The translations under genes and the position numbers were made by a program. Shown one piece after another: positions 34,020-42,687 of a stretch of DNA of 64,000 bases. The stretch is from NCBI GenBank assembly GCA_017940955.1, contig JAGAXP010000258.1, positions 5,470 through 69,469 on the forward strand, read 5' to 3'. This DNA comes from Oribacterium sp. Lineage in GTDB: Bacteria; Bacillota_A; Clostridia; Lachnospirales; Lachnospiraceae. The notes beneath the pieces were generated by a model. It was not told the origin of the DNA and did not search any database. It saw nothing but the letters and a program-made list of their open reading frames with translations. Within the stretch, counting starts at the first letter, position 1, and every line of letters starts with the position of its first letter.

Positions 34020-35066
34020 ATGGTAAAGATTGCAATAGATTGTATGGGCGGAGACAACGCGCCTTCTGCCATTGTCAAGGGTGCTCTTAAGTCTTTAAGT
34101 GTCACTCCGGATACAAAGCTTTTTCTTTTCGGTCCGGAGGCTGCAGTAAAGTCTGAGCTTTCCCACGCAAAGGAATGGGGTATCAGTGAGTCAGACCTTA
34201 AAGAGAGGGTGGAGATAGTCGATGCTCCGGATGTCATCTCTCTTCACGAGGCTCCGGTCATCGCCATACGAAGAAAAAAAGAGTCCAGTATCGTTAAGGC
34301 TCTTCATTTTGTAAAAGAGGGTAATGCTGATGCCTTTATATCAGCCGGTTCCAGCGGAGCCGTGCTTGCAGGCGGTCAGCTCATAGTAGGCCGCGCGAAG
34401 GGTGTTCCCCGTCCTCCGTTTGGAGCCCTCATCCCTACAAAAAACGGCGTAAGTCTGCTTCTGGACAGTGGTGCCAACATCGACGCCAAACCGGAATGGC
34501 TTGTACAGTATGCAAAGATGGGCACCATATATATGAAGGAAGTTGTGGGTATAAAGAATCCTACCGTAGGTCTCGTAAATGTTGGTGCAGAAGAAGAAAA
34601 GGGAAATCAGCTGGTCAAAGAAACCATGCCCCTTCTTAAGGCCGTTGAGGATATAAACTTTATAGGCTCCTGTGAGGCGAGAGAGATTCCTTTCGGGGCC
34701 TGTGATGTCATCATATGCGATGCCTTTGTAGGAAACTGTATCCTTAAGACCTATGAGGGATCCGGAAAAATGCTCCTCGGAGAGATAAAGAGTGCCATAA
34801 AGTCCGGCTTCATCTCAATGATCGGAGGAATCCTCATTAAAAAAGCACTTAAGGATACCCTTGGAAAATTTGACGCAAAGCAATACGGCGGCGCTCCGGT
34901 TCTCGGTTTAAAGGGGCTCGTTGTAAAGGTTCACGGAAATACAGACGGCATCGAAATCACTCATGCAGTTCAGCAGTGCTTCGACTTCGTTAAATCAGAT
35001 GCGGTAAATAAGATCGCAGCAAGTATCGAATCCGGTAATACAGAGCCGGATCAGCAGGAGGTATAA
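34020..35066 (+). CDS. plsX: Phosphate acyltransferase PlsX
   Basis: Converts acyl-ACP to acyl phosphate, the first step of the PlsX-PlsY phospholipid pathway. The 348-residue protein begins MVKIAIDCMGGDNAPSAIVKGAL. An in-frame ATG at 33936 lies in the promoter and is excluded. RKKESSIVKALHFVKEGNADAFISAGSSGA and FGALIPTKNGVSLLLDSGANIDAKP are conserved. The ribosome site AAAGGA is rather far (about 18 bases). The tail EPDQQEV replaces the usual end. acpP starts four bases after the stop. Confidence 0.96.
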   Translation: MVKIAIDCMGGDNAPSAIVKGALKSLSVTPDTKLFLFGPEAAVKSELSHAKEWGISESDLKERVEIVDAPDVISLHEAPVIAIRRKKESSIVKALHFVKEGNADAFISAGSSGAVLAGGQLIVGRAKGVPRPPFGALIPTKNGVSLLLDSGANIDAKPEWLVQYAKMGTIYMKEVVGIKNPTVGLVNVGAEEEKGNQLVKETMPLLKAVEDINFIGSCEAREIPFGACDVIICDAFVGNCILKTYEGSGKMLLGEIKSAIKSGFISMIGGILIKKALKDTLGKFDAKQYGGAPVLGLKGLVVKVHGNTDGIEITHAVQQCFDFVKSDAVNKIAASIESGNTEPDQQEV

Positions 35067-35070
35067 AAAC

Positions 35071-35313
35071 ATGGAGTTCGAGAAGTTAAAAGAGATCATA
35101 ATAAGAGAAGTATCTCATGTTAAAGCAGACAAGATCACACTTGAAGCAAAGTTTGTGGATGATCTGGAGATGGATTCTCTGGATGTTGTTCAGGTGGTTA
35201 TGGCAATTGAGGAGGAGTTTGGTATCGAGGTTCCGGACGATGCCGCTGAACATCTCACAACAGTTCAGGAAGCCGTTACAGCTATTCATGATGCAGTTGC
35301 AGCAAAAGGCTGA
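35071..35313 (+). CDS. acpP: Acyl carrier protein
   Basis: Small acidic carrier of growing acyl chains. 80 residues, with the phosphopantetheine serine Ser36 in LEMDSLDVVQVVMAIEEEFG, and acidic helices throughout. GGAGG in the plsX tail serves as its ribosome site, so plsX and acpP are one unit; both feed fatty acid and phospholipid synthesis. The ending VAAKG is normal. The neighbouring 200-base gap to rnc holds a hairpin and a structured leader. Confidence 0.97.
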   Translation: MEFEKLKEIIIREVSHVKADKITLEAKFVDDLEMDSLDVVQVVMAIEEEFGIEVPDDAAEHLTTVQEAVTAIHDAVAAKG

Positions 35314-35411
35314 TCATCCCGAAAGGTGATTTTTTCTCCTGCCTGACTGCAGGGAAAATGCCGGCGCTGCCGACATCCTCTATTACAATTACCTTATGAC
35401 TAAAACAATAC

Positions 35412-35432
35412 CAGCCGGCCTATGGCCGGCTG
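35412..35432 (+). terminator. Compact hairpin between acpP and rnc
   Basis: CAGCCGGCC (35412-35420) and GGCCGGCTG (35424-35432) form a nine-pair perfect stem with a three-base loop, followed by CATTTTAAG. The T-run is short. It lies just before the rnc leader. Confidence 0.55.
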
Positions 35433-35440
35433 CATTTTAA

Positions 35441-35510
35441 GGAGCCAATCAGATTAGTATCTGAATGTCAGAAATTAAGGCTTCAAAAACCAGCGTTAAC
35501 AGATGAGGAG
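35441..35510 (+). promoter_or_regulatory. Conserved 5' leader element of rnc (shared with ftsY)
   Basis: Starts with GGAGCCAAT, then hairpin 1 CAGAT-TAGT-ATCTG (35450-35463), ATGTCAGAAAT, hairpin 2 TTAAGGC/GCGTTAA (35475-35481 with 35493-35499, one mismatch), and ends at the ribosome site GATGAGGAG. The same order, spacing and structures recur before ftsY at 39589-39654. Paired bases differ between the copies while pairing is kept. This suggests a functional RNA element; regulator and class unknown. Confidence 0.6.
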
Positions 35511-35515
35511 TATAA

Positions 35516-36223
35516 ATGTCAGACGATTTAGAAAAGCTACAGGAAGCTTTAGGATATCACTTTAATGATGTGGACCTTTTAAAACACGCCCTTACACATC
35601 CTTCATTCAGTAATGAAAACGGCGAACCAAAAGAGGCTTCCAATCAAAGACTTGAATTTTTGGGAGATGCGGTACTCGAACTTATTTCAAGCGTATTTCT
35701 CTTTAACAGAAAACCCGTATTACAGGAGGGTGTCATGACCAAGGTCCGTGCATCACTGGTATGTGAACCTACGCTGGCAGAAGCCGCCCGAAAGGTGAAT
35801 CTTGGTGATTACATCATCCTGGGAAAAGGAGAGGCAAGAGAACGCATCAATAACCGTGATTCTGTCATATCAGATGCATTTGAAGCCGTAATAGGCGCCA
35901 TGTATCTGGACGGTGGTTTCGGACAGGCTCAGAATTTCGTGAATAAGCTTGTGCTTACCGACATTGAAAGCGCCGGTCTTTTCAGAGATGCAAAAACCGT
36001 TCTCCAGGAATATGTTTCCCAGAACAAAATGGAACTCGAGTACAGAGTTATCGAGGAATCAGGTCCCTGCCATGACAGATTCTATCGTGTTCAGGCTATA
36101 CTTAACAACAGGGAATACGGCATCGGCGAAGGTTCCAGTAAGAAAAAGGGTGAGCAGGGAGCAGCTTACCAGACATTAAAGCAGATTAAGGCGGAAACCG
36201 GATATGTATTTAAAATCTATTGA
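35516..36223 (+). CDS. rnc: Ribonuclease III
   Basis: Cuts double-stranded RNA, for example in rRNA processing. 235 residues: a catalytic domain with the signature NQRLEFLGDAVLELISS (35-50 region) and metal-binding acidic residues, including SDAFEAVIGAMYLDGG; then a double-stranded RNA-binding domain from about 160 (DAKTVLQEYVSQNKMELEY, SSKKKGEQGAAYQTLKQI). GAGGAG precedes the ATG. Its end overlaps smc by 20 bases, so the two are coupled. rnc can cleave its own leader in other bacteria; the shared leader with ftsY is therefore worth noting. Confidence 0.97.
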   Translation: MSDDLEKLQEALGYHFNDVDLLKHALTHPSFSNENGEPKEASNQRLEFLGDAVLELISSVFLFNRKPVLQEGVMTKVRASLVCEPTLAEAARKVNLGDYIILGKGEARERINNRDSVISDAFEAVIGAMYLDGGFGQAQNFVNKLVLTDIESAGLFRDAKTVLQEYVSQNKMELEYRVIEESGPCHDRFYRVQAILNNREYGIGEGSSKKKGEQGAAYQTLKQIKAETGYVFKIY

Positions 36224-39200
36224 GGTTCAGGGCTTCAAGTCCTTTGCAAATAAGACAGTCCTTGATTTCAGTAAAGGAGTCACAGGCATAGTAGGTCCTA
36301 ATGGCTCCGGAAAATCCAATATTTCCGATGCCGTTCGCTGGGTTCTCGGTGAGCAGAAGGTAAAACAGCTGCGTGGTTCTTCCATGCAGGACGTTATATT
36401 TGCCGGAACTCAGCTGAGACGTCCCCAGAGTTCAGCCTTTGTCGCCATAACTTTGGATAATTCAGACCGTCTTTTAAATATCGATTATGATGTGGTAACC
36501 GTATCAAGACGTCTTTATCGTTCAGGCGAATCAGAATATATGCTGAATGGCACAGAATGCCGACTAAAAGACATTAACGAGCTGTTCTATGATACCGGTA
36601 TCGGTAAGGATGGTTACAGTATCATAGGACAGGGTCAGGTAGAAAAGATCCTTTCCGGCAAGCCCGAAGAAAGAAGAGATCTTTTTGACGAAGCTGTAGG
36701 TATCGTCAAATTCAAAAGAAGAAAAGCTCTGGCTGAGAAAAAGCTTACGGACGAGCAGGCAAATCTTACCCGTGTAACAGATATCCTTAACGAGCTGGAA
36801 CGCCAGGTGGGACCTTTGAAAAAGCAGTCCGATGAGGCAAGACAATATCTTTCAATTCGTGACGAGCTTGTTAATGCGGATTCCAACCTCTTCATCAGAG
36901 ATATGGATGACACCTTAAAGGGTCTTGATTCCATTAATGAAAATGCCAGCACGGTTAATGACGAACTGGCTGCCGTTAAAAAGGAATCAGAAGAGTTAAA
37001 CAGCAAGTATACCGAAATAGAAGAAAAGATCCGGACTCTCGAAAGCGAAATCAACAAAACAAAGGATGATATAAACAAGTCAGACCTTCTGAAAACAAAC
37101 CTTCGCGGACAGATTGACGTTTTAAACGAGCAGATCAATACAGAAAAGAACAATGCCCTTCATTATACCCAGCGCATCAATGCCCTGAAGAAGGACATGT
37201 TCGACCGTATTTCTCAGATTGAGGATAATCTGAGCCTGTTAAAGTGGATCAGGGAACAGATTACTTTCATCAAGGATAACAAAGCCGGAACAGATGAAAT
37301 GATGGAAAATATAGATCTGGATCTGGAAATGATCCAGTCTACCATGGACGAGACTTCGCTTACCATCACTTCCTGTATGGGACCGGATTTTGAGCTTGAG
37401 GAACGCCCTTTAAAGGAAACCGAGAAAGCCTCAAGCCTTAAAAGCGATGATTTCCTGGGAAACATTGAAGAACAGCGTAAAATCCTGGAAAAACTGAACC
37501 TGCGTCTCGAAGAGGTTAAAAATCTCATTTCCTCCGACTCCGAGCTGGTTATGAAGCTCGGTGAAGCAAACCAGCAATTAAGAGATCAGATCAATCACAA
37601 GACCCGGGAGCACGATAATCTCAAAAACCGTCTTGAAACCCTGCGGAATCTTGCAGAACGCTACGAAGGCTATGGCAATGCAGTAAAGATGGTCATGGAT
37701 CGCCGTGATCAGGAGCATGGTATCCTTGGTGTAGTTGCAGATCTCATCGAAGTTCCCAAGGAATATGAAACTGCCATAGAAACAGCCCTTGGCGGTTCTA
37801 TACAGAACGTAGTAACAGAAGACGAAAACACTGCCAAGAACATGGTGCAGTACTTAAAACAGCACCGTTACGGACGTGCGACCTTCCTTCCTCTTTCAAA
37901 CATCAAAGGAAGAAGGGATGACAATTGCGAGCGTGCCTGCTCTGAAAACGGAGCTATAGGCCTTGGCTGCGATCTCATTAAGTTTGACGCTAAATATAAG
38001 GGGCTTTCCGAGTTCCTGCTGGGACGAGTCCTGGTGGTCAACAACATTGACACCGCTCTCGGTATACAGAGAAAATATCGCCAGAGTCTCAGGATAGTAA
38101 CCCTTGAAGGAGATCTTTTAAACCCGGGCGGTTCCATTTCCGGTGGTTCCTTCAGGAACAACTCGAACCTCATGGGTCGAAAGCGAGAGCTGGAGGAGAT
38201 TGAAGAGCAGATCCTTAAAGCCAGAAATGCCGTTGAAGATCTAAAGCATAAGCTTGCGGAGTCCGAAAGCAGAAGAGATCTCGCAAAAGCTTCCGTAGAG
38301 TCCCACCGACAGGAGATCGAGAAGCTCACTCTGGAGCAGAATACCCAGACCATGGCAATCGCTTCCCAGATCAATGTTGAGTACTCATCTCTTTCGACAC
38401 GTACCGACTTCGTTACAGAAAATCTTCACAGACTGAATTCAGAGCTTGAAGAGATCACTACCGAAAAGGGATCCATGGAGGATTCACAGCAGAATTCGGA
38501 TAATGTTCTTCAGGATAAGACTGATAAGATATCCGAGCTAGAAGAACTGATCACCAATGCTGAGGCCGCTGCTCAGTCACTGAACGATAAAATGACGCAG
38601 GACGAAGAACAGAAAACAGATCTTTTGGAGGAGCGAAAGTCCTTCTTCCAGAAGAAAGACGAGATATCCGTACGACTTCTTGATATGGAGAAGGAATCCA
38701 TGCGTGTTCAGAACAAGAGAGAAAAGCTGGATGAAAAGATAGACAAGCTCACAAATTATATGTTTGACGAGTACGGTATCACCTACGAAGAAGCAAAGAA
38801 GCGTTATTCTGACGAATACAAAAATACAAACGAGGTACGTACTCTTGTTAACCAGTTAAAGGGCAAATTAAAGGCTCTCGGTCCTGTTAACCTGGATGCC
38901 ATCGAGCAGTACAAAGAAGTGTCTGAACGTTATGAATTTTTGAACAATCAGTACCTGGATCTTACAGAATCCGAGAAGTCTCTTAATGAGATCATAGCTG
39001 AACTGGATCAGGGCATGCGCAGGCAGTTCAACGAAAACTTCAAGCTCATTCAGGAACAGTTCAACAAAACCTTTAAGATACTTTTCGGCGGCGGACAGGG
39101 CAGACTCGAGCTAGATACAGAGGATCCGGATGTTCTTACCGCATCGATTTCCATCATTGCGGAACCGCCCGGAAAGAAGCTGCAGAACATGATGCAGCTT

Positions 39201-39488
39201 TCCGGAGGAGAAAAGGCGCTTACGGCCATTGCATTACTTTTTGCAATTCAGAATCTGAAGCCGTCACCCTTCTGTCTGCTGGATGAGATCGAGGCTGCGC
39301 TTGATGACTCCAATGTCACACGTTTTGCGGAGTACCTCCACACACTTATACAGACACAGTTCATAGTTATCACCCACAGAAGAGGAACTATGGAAAATGC
39401 TGACCGCCTGTTCGGTATCACCATGCAGGAAAAGGGTGTGTCAACACTGGTATCCGTTGACCTGGTACAGGATCAGCTGGAGGCATAA
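36204..39488 (+). CDS. smc: Chromosome segregation protein SMC
   Basis: Condensin ATPase that organises and separates chromosomes. 1094 residues, about 90 fewer than common Firmicute SMC. N-terminal head with GPNGSGKSN (31-39) and FKSFANKT; coiled coil from about 165; hinge near 488-660 (GYGNAVKMVMDRRDQEHGILG to LLNPGGSISGGS); second coiled coil; C-terminal head with LSGGEKALTAIALLFA (near 999) and LLDEIEAALDD. The N-terminal coil contains a non-coil patch (residues 385-420, CMGPDFELEERPLKE), so the shortening seems to lie in the arms. The start lies within rnc, 20 bases before its stop. ftsY follows after a gap. Confidence 0.96.
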   Translation: MYLKSIEVQGFKSFANKTVLDFSKGVTGIVGPNGSGKSNISDAVRWVLGEQKVKQLRGSSMQDVIFAGTQLRRPQSSAFVAITLDNSDRLLNIDYDVVTVSRRLYRSGESEYMLNGTECRLKDINELFYDTGIGKDGYSIIGQGQVEKILSGKPEERRDLFDEAVGIVKFKRRKALAEKKLTDEQANLTRVTDILNELERQVGPLKKQSDEARQYLSIRDELVNADSNLFIRDMDDTLKGLDSINENASTVNDELAAVKKESEELNSKYTEIEEKIRTLESEINKTKDDINKSDLLKTNLRGQIDVLNEQINTEKNNALHYTQRINALKKDMFDRISQIEDNLSLLKWIREQITFIKDNKAGTDEMMENIDLDLEMIQSTMDETSLTITSCMGPDFELEERPLKETEKASSLKSDDFLGNIEEQRKILEKLNLRLEEVKNLISSDSELVMKLGEANQQLRDQINHKTREHDNLKNRLETLRNLAERYEGYGNAVKMVMDRRDQEHGILGVVADLIEVPKEYETAIETALGGSIQNVVTEDENTAKNMVQYLKQHRYGRATFLPLSNIKGRRDDNCERACSENGAIGLGCDLIKFDAKYKGLSEFLLGRVLVVNNIDTALGIQRKYRQSLRIVTLEGDLLNPGGSISGGSFRNNSNLMGRKRELEEIEEQILKARNAVEDLKHKLAESESRRDLAKASVESHRQEIEKLTLEQNTQTMAIASQINVEYSSLSTRTDFVTENLHRLNSELEEITTEKGSMEDSQQNSDNVLQDKTDKISELEELITNAEAAAQSLNDKMTQDEEQKTDLLEERKSFFQKKDEISVRLLDMEKESMRVQNKREKLDEKIDKLTNYMFDEYGITYEEAKKRYSDEYKNTNEVRTLVNQLKGKLKALGPVNLDAIEQYKEVSERYEFLNNQYLDLTESEKSLNEIIAELDQGMRRQFNENFKLIQEQFNKTFKILFGGGQGRLELDTEDPDVLTASISIIAEPPGKKLQNMMQLSGGEKALTAIALLFAIQNLKPSPFCLLDEIEAALDDSNVTRFAEYLHTLIQTQFIVITHRRGTMENADRLFGITMQEKGVSTLVSVDLVQDQLEA

Positions 39489-39511
39489 TTACATAAACAC
39501 TTTAACAATCC

Positions 39512-39564
39512 ATGTCTAAAGTCCTCCTGTCAGCATTCAGGAATGCTGCAGTGATTTTAGACAT
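39512..39564 (+). terminator. Hairpin after smc
   Basis: ATGTCTAAA (39512-39520) pairs with TTTAGACAT (39556-39564), and CAGCATTC (39531-39538) pairs with GAATGCTG (39541-39548) inside. Short T-runs follow. A probable terminator or processing site between smc and ftsY. Confidence 0.5.
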
Positions 39565-39591
39565 CATATTTAGGAGACATCATATTTAGGA
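39560..39591 (+). repeat. Two tandem copies of a 16-mer before ftsY
   Basis: GACATCATATTTAGGA is present twice without a gap (39560-39575, 39576-39591). It joins the end of the smc hairpin to the GGAGCC that opens the ftsY leader element, so a small duplication took place at this junction. Confidence 0.85.
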
Positions 39592-39654
39592 GCCAATTAG
39601 ATCTGCATCTGTATGTCAGAAATAAACGGCGAAAAACATGCGTTTATAGAGGAG
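39589..39654 (+). promoter_or_regulatory. Conserved 5' leader element of ftsY (shared with rnc)
   Basis: GGAGCCAAT, hairpin 1 TAGAT-CTGC-ATCTG (39598-39611), ATGTCAGAAAT, hairpin 2 ATAAACG/CGTTTAT (39622-39628 with 39641-39647, perfect), then AGAGGAG. It aligns with the rnc leader at 35441-35510 with roughly three quarters of bases alike, and the differences keep the pairing. It ends at the ribosome site 12 bases before the ftsY ATG. Confidence 0.6.
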
Positions 39655-39665
39655 AATGTGAATTT

Positions 39666-40538
39666 ATGGCTAATTTCTTTTCCAAACTTATTAATAACAT
39701 CTTCCAGACAAACGAAGTTGCCGATGACGACTTTTACGAAGGTCTTGAAGATGCCATGATCATGTCAGATGTAGGTGTAACCACTACGCTGAAGATCATA
39801 GACGCTATAAAAACAGAAGCCTCACGTCAGGGCGTCAATACTACCCGCGAAATAAAGAAAATACTTCGTGATTATCTTTACGAATTAATGAGAGTTGACG
39901 ATTCCTACTACGATTTCGAAAAGCAGAAAAGTATCATTTCAGTAATCGGTGTTAACGGCGTAGGAAAAACCACTTCCATCGGAAAGATGGCCGGCAACTT
40001 CAAAAACAAAGGTAAGCGAGTGATCCTTGCCGCCGCAGACACCTTCAGAGCCGGTGCCATCGAACAGCTCAGGGAATGGGGCCACCGCATTGACGTTGAT
40101 GTCATTGCCCAGAAGGAAGGTTCCGATCCTGCCGCTGTAGTTTTTGATGCACTTCAGTCCTTCAAATCAAAAAATGCCGATCTCCTCATCATCGATACTG
40201 CCGGACGTCTTCATAATAAGAAGAATCTCATGCAGGAGCTCGGAAAGATCAACAGGATCATCGACAAGGAATTTGCGGAAGGCTACAGAGAAACCCTTGT
40301 AGTCCTTGATGCCACAACGGGACAGAATGCCATGTCCCAGGCCGAAATCTTCAAGGATGCCTGCCAGGTTACAGGCATTATCCTTACAAAGATGGATGGT
40401 ACCGCAAAGGGCGGCATCGCACTTGCAGTCCAGTCCGAACTCGGTATCCCCGTAAAATACATCGGCGTAGGTGAAAAGGTTTCCGACCTTCGACGCTTCG
40501 ACGCAAAGGAATATGTAGATTCCATATTCGAAGATTGA
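39666..40538 (+). CDS. ftsY: Signal recognition particle receptor FtsY
   Basis: Membrane-associated GTPase that receives SRP-bound ribosomes. The 290-residue protein is a compact NG domain without the long acidic A domain of E. coli FtsY. GTPase motifs are [43 protein letters not shown] and [10 protein letters not shown], with the closing [19 protein letters not shown]-terminal residues [13 protein letters not shown] could form an amphipathic membrane-binding helix, which is inference. The ATG is 12 bases from AGAGGAG. ylxM and ffh follow after element C, so both SRP GTPases lie together. Confidence 0.97.
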   Translation: MANFFSKLINNIFQTNEVADDDFYEGLEDAMIMSDVGVTTTLKIIDAIKTEASRQGVNTTREIKKILRDYLYELMRVDDSYYDFEKQKSIISVIGVNGVGKTTSIGKMAGNFKNKGKRVILAAADTFRAGAIEQLREWGHRIDVDVIAQKEGSDPAAVVFDALQSFKSKNADLLIIDTAGRLHNKKNLMQELGKINRIIDKEFAEGYRETLVVLDATTGQNAMSQAEIFKDACQVTGIILTKMDGTAKGGIALAVQSELGIPVKYIGVGEKVSDLRRFDAKEYVDSIFED

Positions 40539-40548
40539 TACTATCGGA

Positions 40549-40850
40549 AGCGCCGGAGGGCATCCATTTAAAACCGTTAAGCTGAGTCGAGAAAAATCAA
40601 AATCGGACCCCTTAGAAACCACTTGGTTCCCTTTTCCTTAGCCCCCTCGCCAAGTCAGATGTTGTCATAAAGAGAACTCTGACATTGCTGCCCAAGATTT
40701 GTTTTTTAATCTTGGGAGCCGCGCGGCTTTGAGCGCAAAAAAGAATCCGTAAGGATTCTTTCTTTGTTAAGGGCCTAGTGGTTCTTAGGGGTCCGATTTT
40801 AGATTTTTCCGACGAAGCGCCTCGGTTTTAAATGGATGCCCTCCGGCGCT
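40549..40850. repeat. 302 bp long inverted repeat, family B/C copy 2
   Basis: Outer arms of 28 perfect pairs: AGCGCCGGAGGGCATCCATT at the left and its complement at the right end (40823-40850). Inside, AATCGGACCCCTTAGAA pairs with TTCTTAGGGGTCCGATT, followed by CCACTTGG with CCTAGTGG. The left arm holds TTCCCTTTTCCTTAGC, which is on the opposite arm in copy 1, so the two copies are inverted relative to each other. In place of the simple loop of copy 1 it has about 80 extra bases with nested hairpins CCCAAGATT/AATCTTGGG and AAAGAATCC-GTAA-GGATTCTTT. It begins 10 bases after the ftsY stop and ends 14 bases before the ylxM -35 box. Confidence 0.9.
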
Positions 40851-40864
40851 GTCAACAAAAAGTG

Positions 40865-40892
40865 TTGACAGCATATTTTTTTATGCTATACT
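40865..40892 (+). promoter_or_regulatory. Predicted promoter of ylxM-ffh
   Basis: TTGACA (40865-40870), 16 bases, TATACT (40887-40892). The -35 box lies within a small palindrome, GCTGTCAACA-aaaag-TGTTGACAGC (40848-40872), which might serve as an operator or be part of the neighbouring element. Confidence 0.75.
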
Positions 40893-40916
40893 AGCAAAGG
40901 TTTGAGGAGATTATGG

Positions 40917-41231
40917 ATGGATGACTTTGTTTTAAGAGGCAATCTTTTTGAGTTATATGGCGGATTGCTCAATGAGAACCAGAGGAAAGTTTATGAATAC
41001 CATATCGTTGACGATATGAGCTTCACTGAAATCGGTGAAGAAATGGGCACAACGAGACAGGCTGCACAGGAACTTTTCAGACGGGCAGACAGGAAACTTC
41101 AGGAAACCGAAAAAACTCTGGGACTTCAATCCAAACTCACAAATATACGTGAGCGTGCCATTGCAATCCTAAATCATGCAGAAGATAACGAGATACAAAA
41201 ACTTGCAGGAGAGATCATAGATGGCATTTGA
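40917..41231 (+). CDS. ylxM: YlxM/p13-type HTH protein of the SRP operon
   Basis: A 104-residue helix-turn-helix protein found next to ffh in many Firmicutes. The sequence resembles sigma-70 region 4: RKVYEYHIVDDMSFTEIGEEMGTTRQAAQELFRRADRKL, with the recognition helix in TTRQAAQELF. In streptococci YlxM modulates SRP GTPase activity; other roles are open. The ATG at 40917 follows GAGGAGA by 6 bases; an earlier TTG at 40902 is inside that site. The last 11 bases overlap ffh, so the genes are coupled. Confidence 0.9.
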   Translation: MDDFVLRGNLFELYGGLLNENQRKVYEYHIVDDMSFTEIGEEMGTTRQAAQELFRRADRKLQETEKTLGLQSKLTNIRERAIAILNHAEDNEIQKLAGEIIDGI

Positions 41232-42618
41232 AAATCTGACAGACAGATTATCCAATATATTTTCGAACCTCGGACATAAAGGCAGGCTGACCGAGGATGA
41301 TGTAAACCAGGCTCTAAGAGAAGTACGCATGGCGCTTCTGGAGGCCGATGTCAACTTCAAGCTGGTTAAAGATTTTATAGCCAAAGTAAAGGAAAAGGCT
41401 ATCGGTGAGGAAGTCCTCAGCAGTCTTACTCCCGCGCAGACAGTAGTAAAGATCGTAAACGAAGAGCTCACCTCCATGATGGGTTCCGAAACCACAGAGA
41501 TAGTGCTGAAACCGGCAGGCGACATTACTGTTATCATGATGGCAGGTCTTCAGGGTGCAGGTAAAACAACCACTGCCGCAAAGCTGGCAGGAAAGTTCAA
41601 GTCCAACGGTCGTACTCCGGTGCTCGTTGCCTGCGATATTTACAGACCGGCTGCCATTGATCAGTTAAGAGTCAATGCCGAGAAAGTAAAGATTCCTTTC
41701 TTCTCACTGGGAGATAAGGTGAACCCGGTTGAAATAGCAAGAAGAGCTGTTCAGGAAGCCAAAGAAAAGCATTACAATGTTGTAATCCTGGATACAGCCG
41801 GACGTCTTCAGATAGACGAGAAGCTCATGGATGAGCTTCAGAACATCAAAAAAGCAGTTGACGTACAGTGGACAATCCTTACTGTAGATGCCATGACAGG
41901 TCAGGAAGCCGTTAATGTGGCTGAGACCTTTTCTGATAAAGTAGGAATTGACGGTGTCATCCTCACAAAGTGTGACGGTGATACACGAGGCGGTGCCGCA
42001 TTATCCATAAAAGCCATGACCGGCAAACCTATCCTTTACTTAGGTATGGGTGAAAAGCTGGATGATCTGGAGCAGTTCTATCCGGATCGTATGGCCGGCC
42101 GTATCCTCGACATGGGAGATGTTCTTTCCCTTATTGAAAAAGCCGAGAAAAACCTTGATGCGGAGAAAAGCCGTGAATCCATCGGAAAGCTTACAAGAGG
42201 CAAGTTTGACTACAACGATTTCATGATTCAGATGGATCAGATGTCCAAACTGGGCGGCATAAGCGGAATCCTTAAGATGCTTCCCGGAGCATCAGGTCTC
42301 GGAGACATTGACATGGATGACACTGAAAAGCAGCTTGGCAAGGTTCGGGCCATCATTCAGTCCATGACCGCAAAAGAGCGTTCCAATCCGGATCTTATCA
42401 ATCCTTCCAGAAAGCGCCGTATCGCAAATGGTGCAGGAGTTGACATAGCTGAAGTAAACCGGCTGGTAAAGCAGTTTGAACAGATGCGAAAGATGATGAA
42501 GCAGTTCGGCGGCGCCATGAGAAGCAAACATGGCCGCGGAGGTCTGGGAGGCTTTGGAGGCTTAGGTAACCTCGGAGGTCTGGGAGGCTTTGGAAAGGGC
42601 GGAAGATTTCCGTTCTGA
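41221..42618 (+). CDS. ffh: Signal recognition particle protein Ffh
   Basis: SRP54 homologue that binds signal peptides and the 4.5S/scRNA. 465 residues: N domain, GTPase domain (GLQGAGKTTTAAKLAG, DTAGRLQIDEKLMDEL, TKCDGDTRGGAA), then a Met-rich M domain from about 300 (MIQMDQMSKLGG, SRKRRIANGAG for RNA binding, QFEQMRKMMKQFG). The tail is rich in glycine and phenylalanine (GGLGGFGGLGNLGGLGGFGK), common in Clostridia. It starts inside ylxM. rpsP follows after 208 bases. Confidence 0.98.
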   Translation: MAFENLTDRLSNIFSNLGHKGRLTEDDVNQALREVRMALLEADVNFKLVKDFIAKVKEKAIGEEVLSSLTPAQTVVKIVNEELTSMMGSETTEIVLKPAGDITVIMMAGLQGAGKTTTAAKLAGKFKSNGRTPVLVACDIYRPAAIDQLRVNAEKVKIPFFSLGDKVNPVEIARRAVQEAKEKHYNVVILDTAGRLQIDEKLMDELQNIKKAVDVQWTILTVDAMTGQEAVNVAETFSDKVGIDGVILTKCDGDTRGGAALSIKAMTGKPILYLGMGEKLDDLEQFYPDRMAGRILDMGDVLSLIEKAEKNLDAEKSRESIGKLTRGKFDYNDFMIQMDQMSKLGGISGILKMLPGASGLGDIDMDDTEKQLGKVRAIIQSMTAKERSNPDLINPSRKRRIANGAGVDIAEVNRLVKQFEQMRKMMKQFGGAMRSKHGRGGLGGFGGLGNLGGLGGFGKGGRFPF

Positions 42619-42687
42619 TGAAGTCAAAAGCTTTCAGATAAAAAAATCATAAAAACCGTAAACAGACTTTATAAGCCGGCAGCCTTT

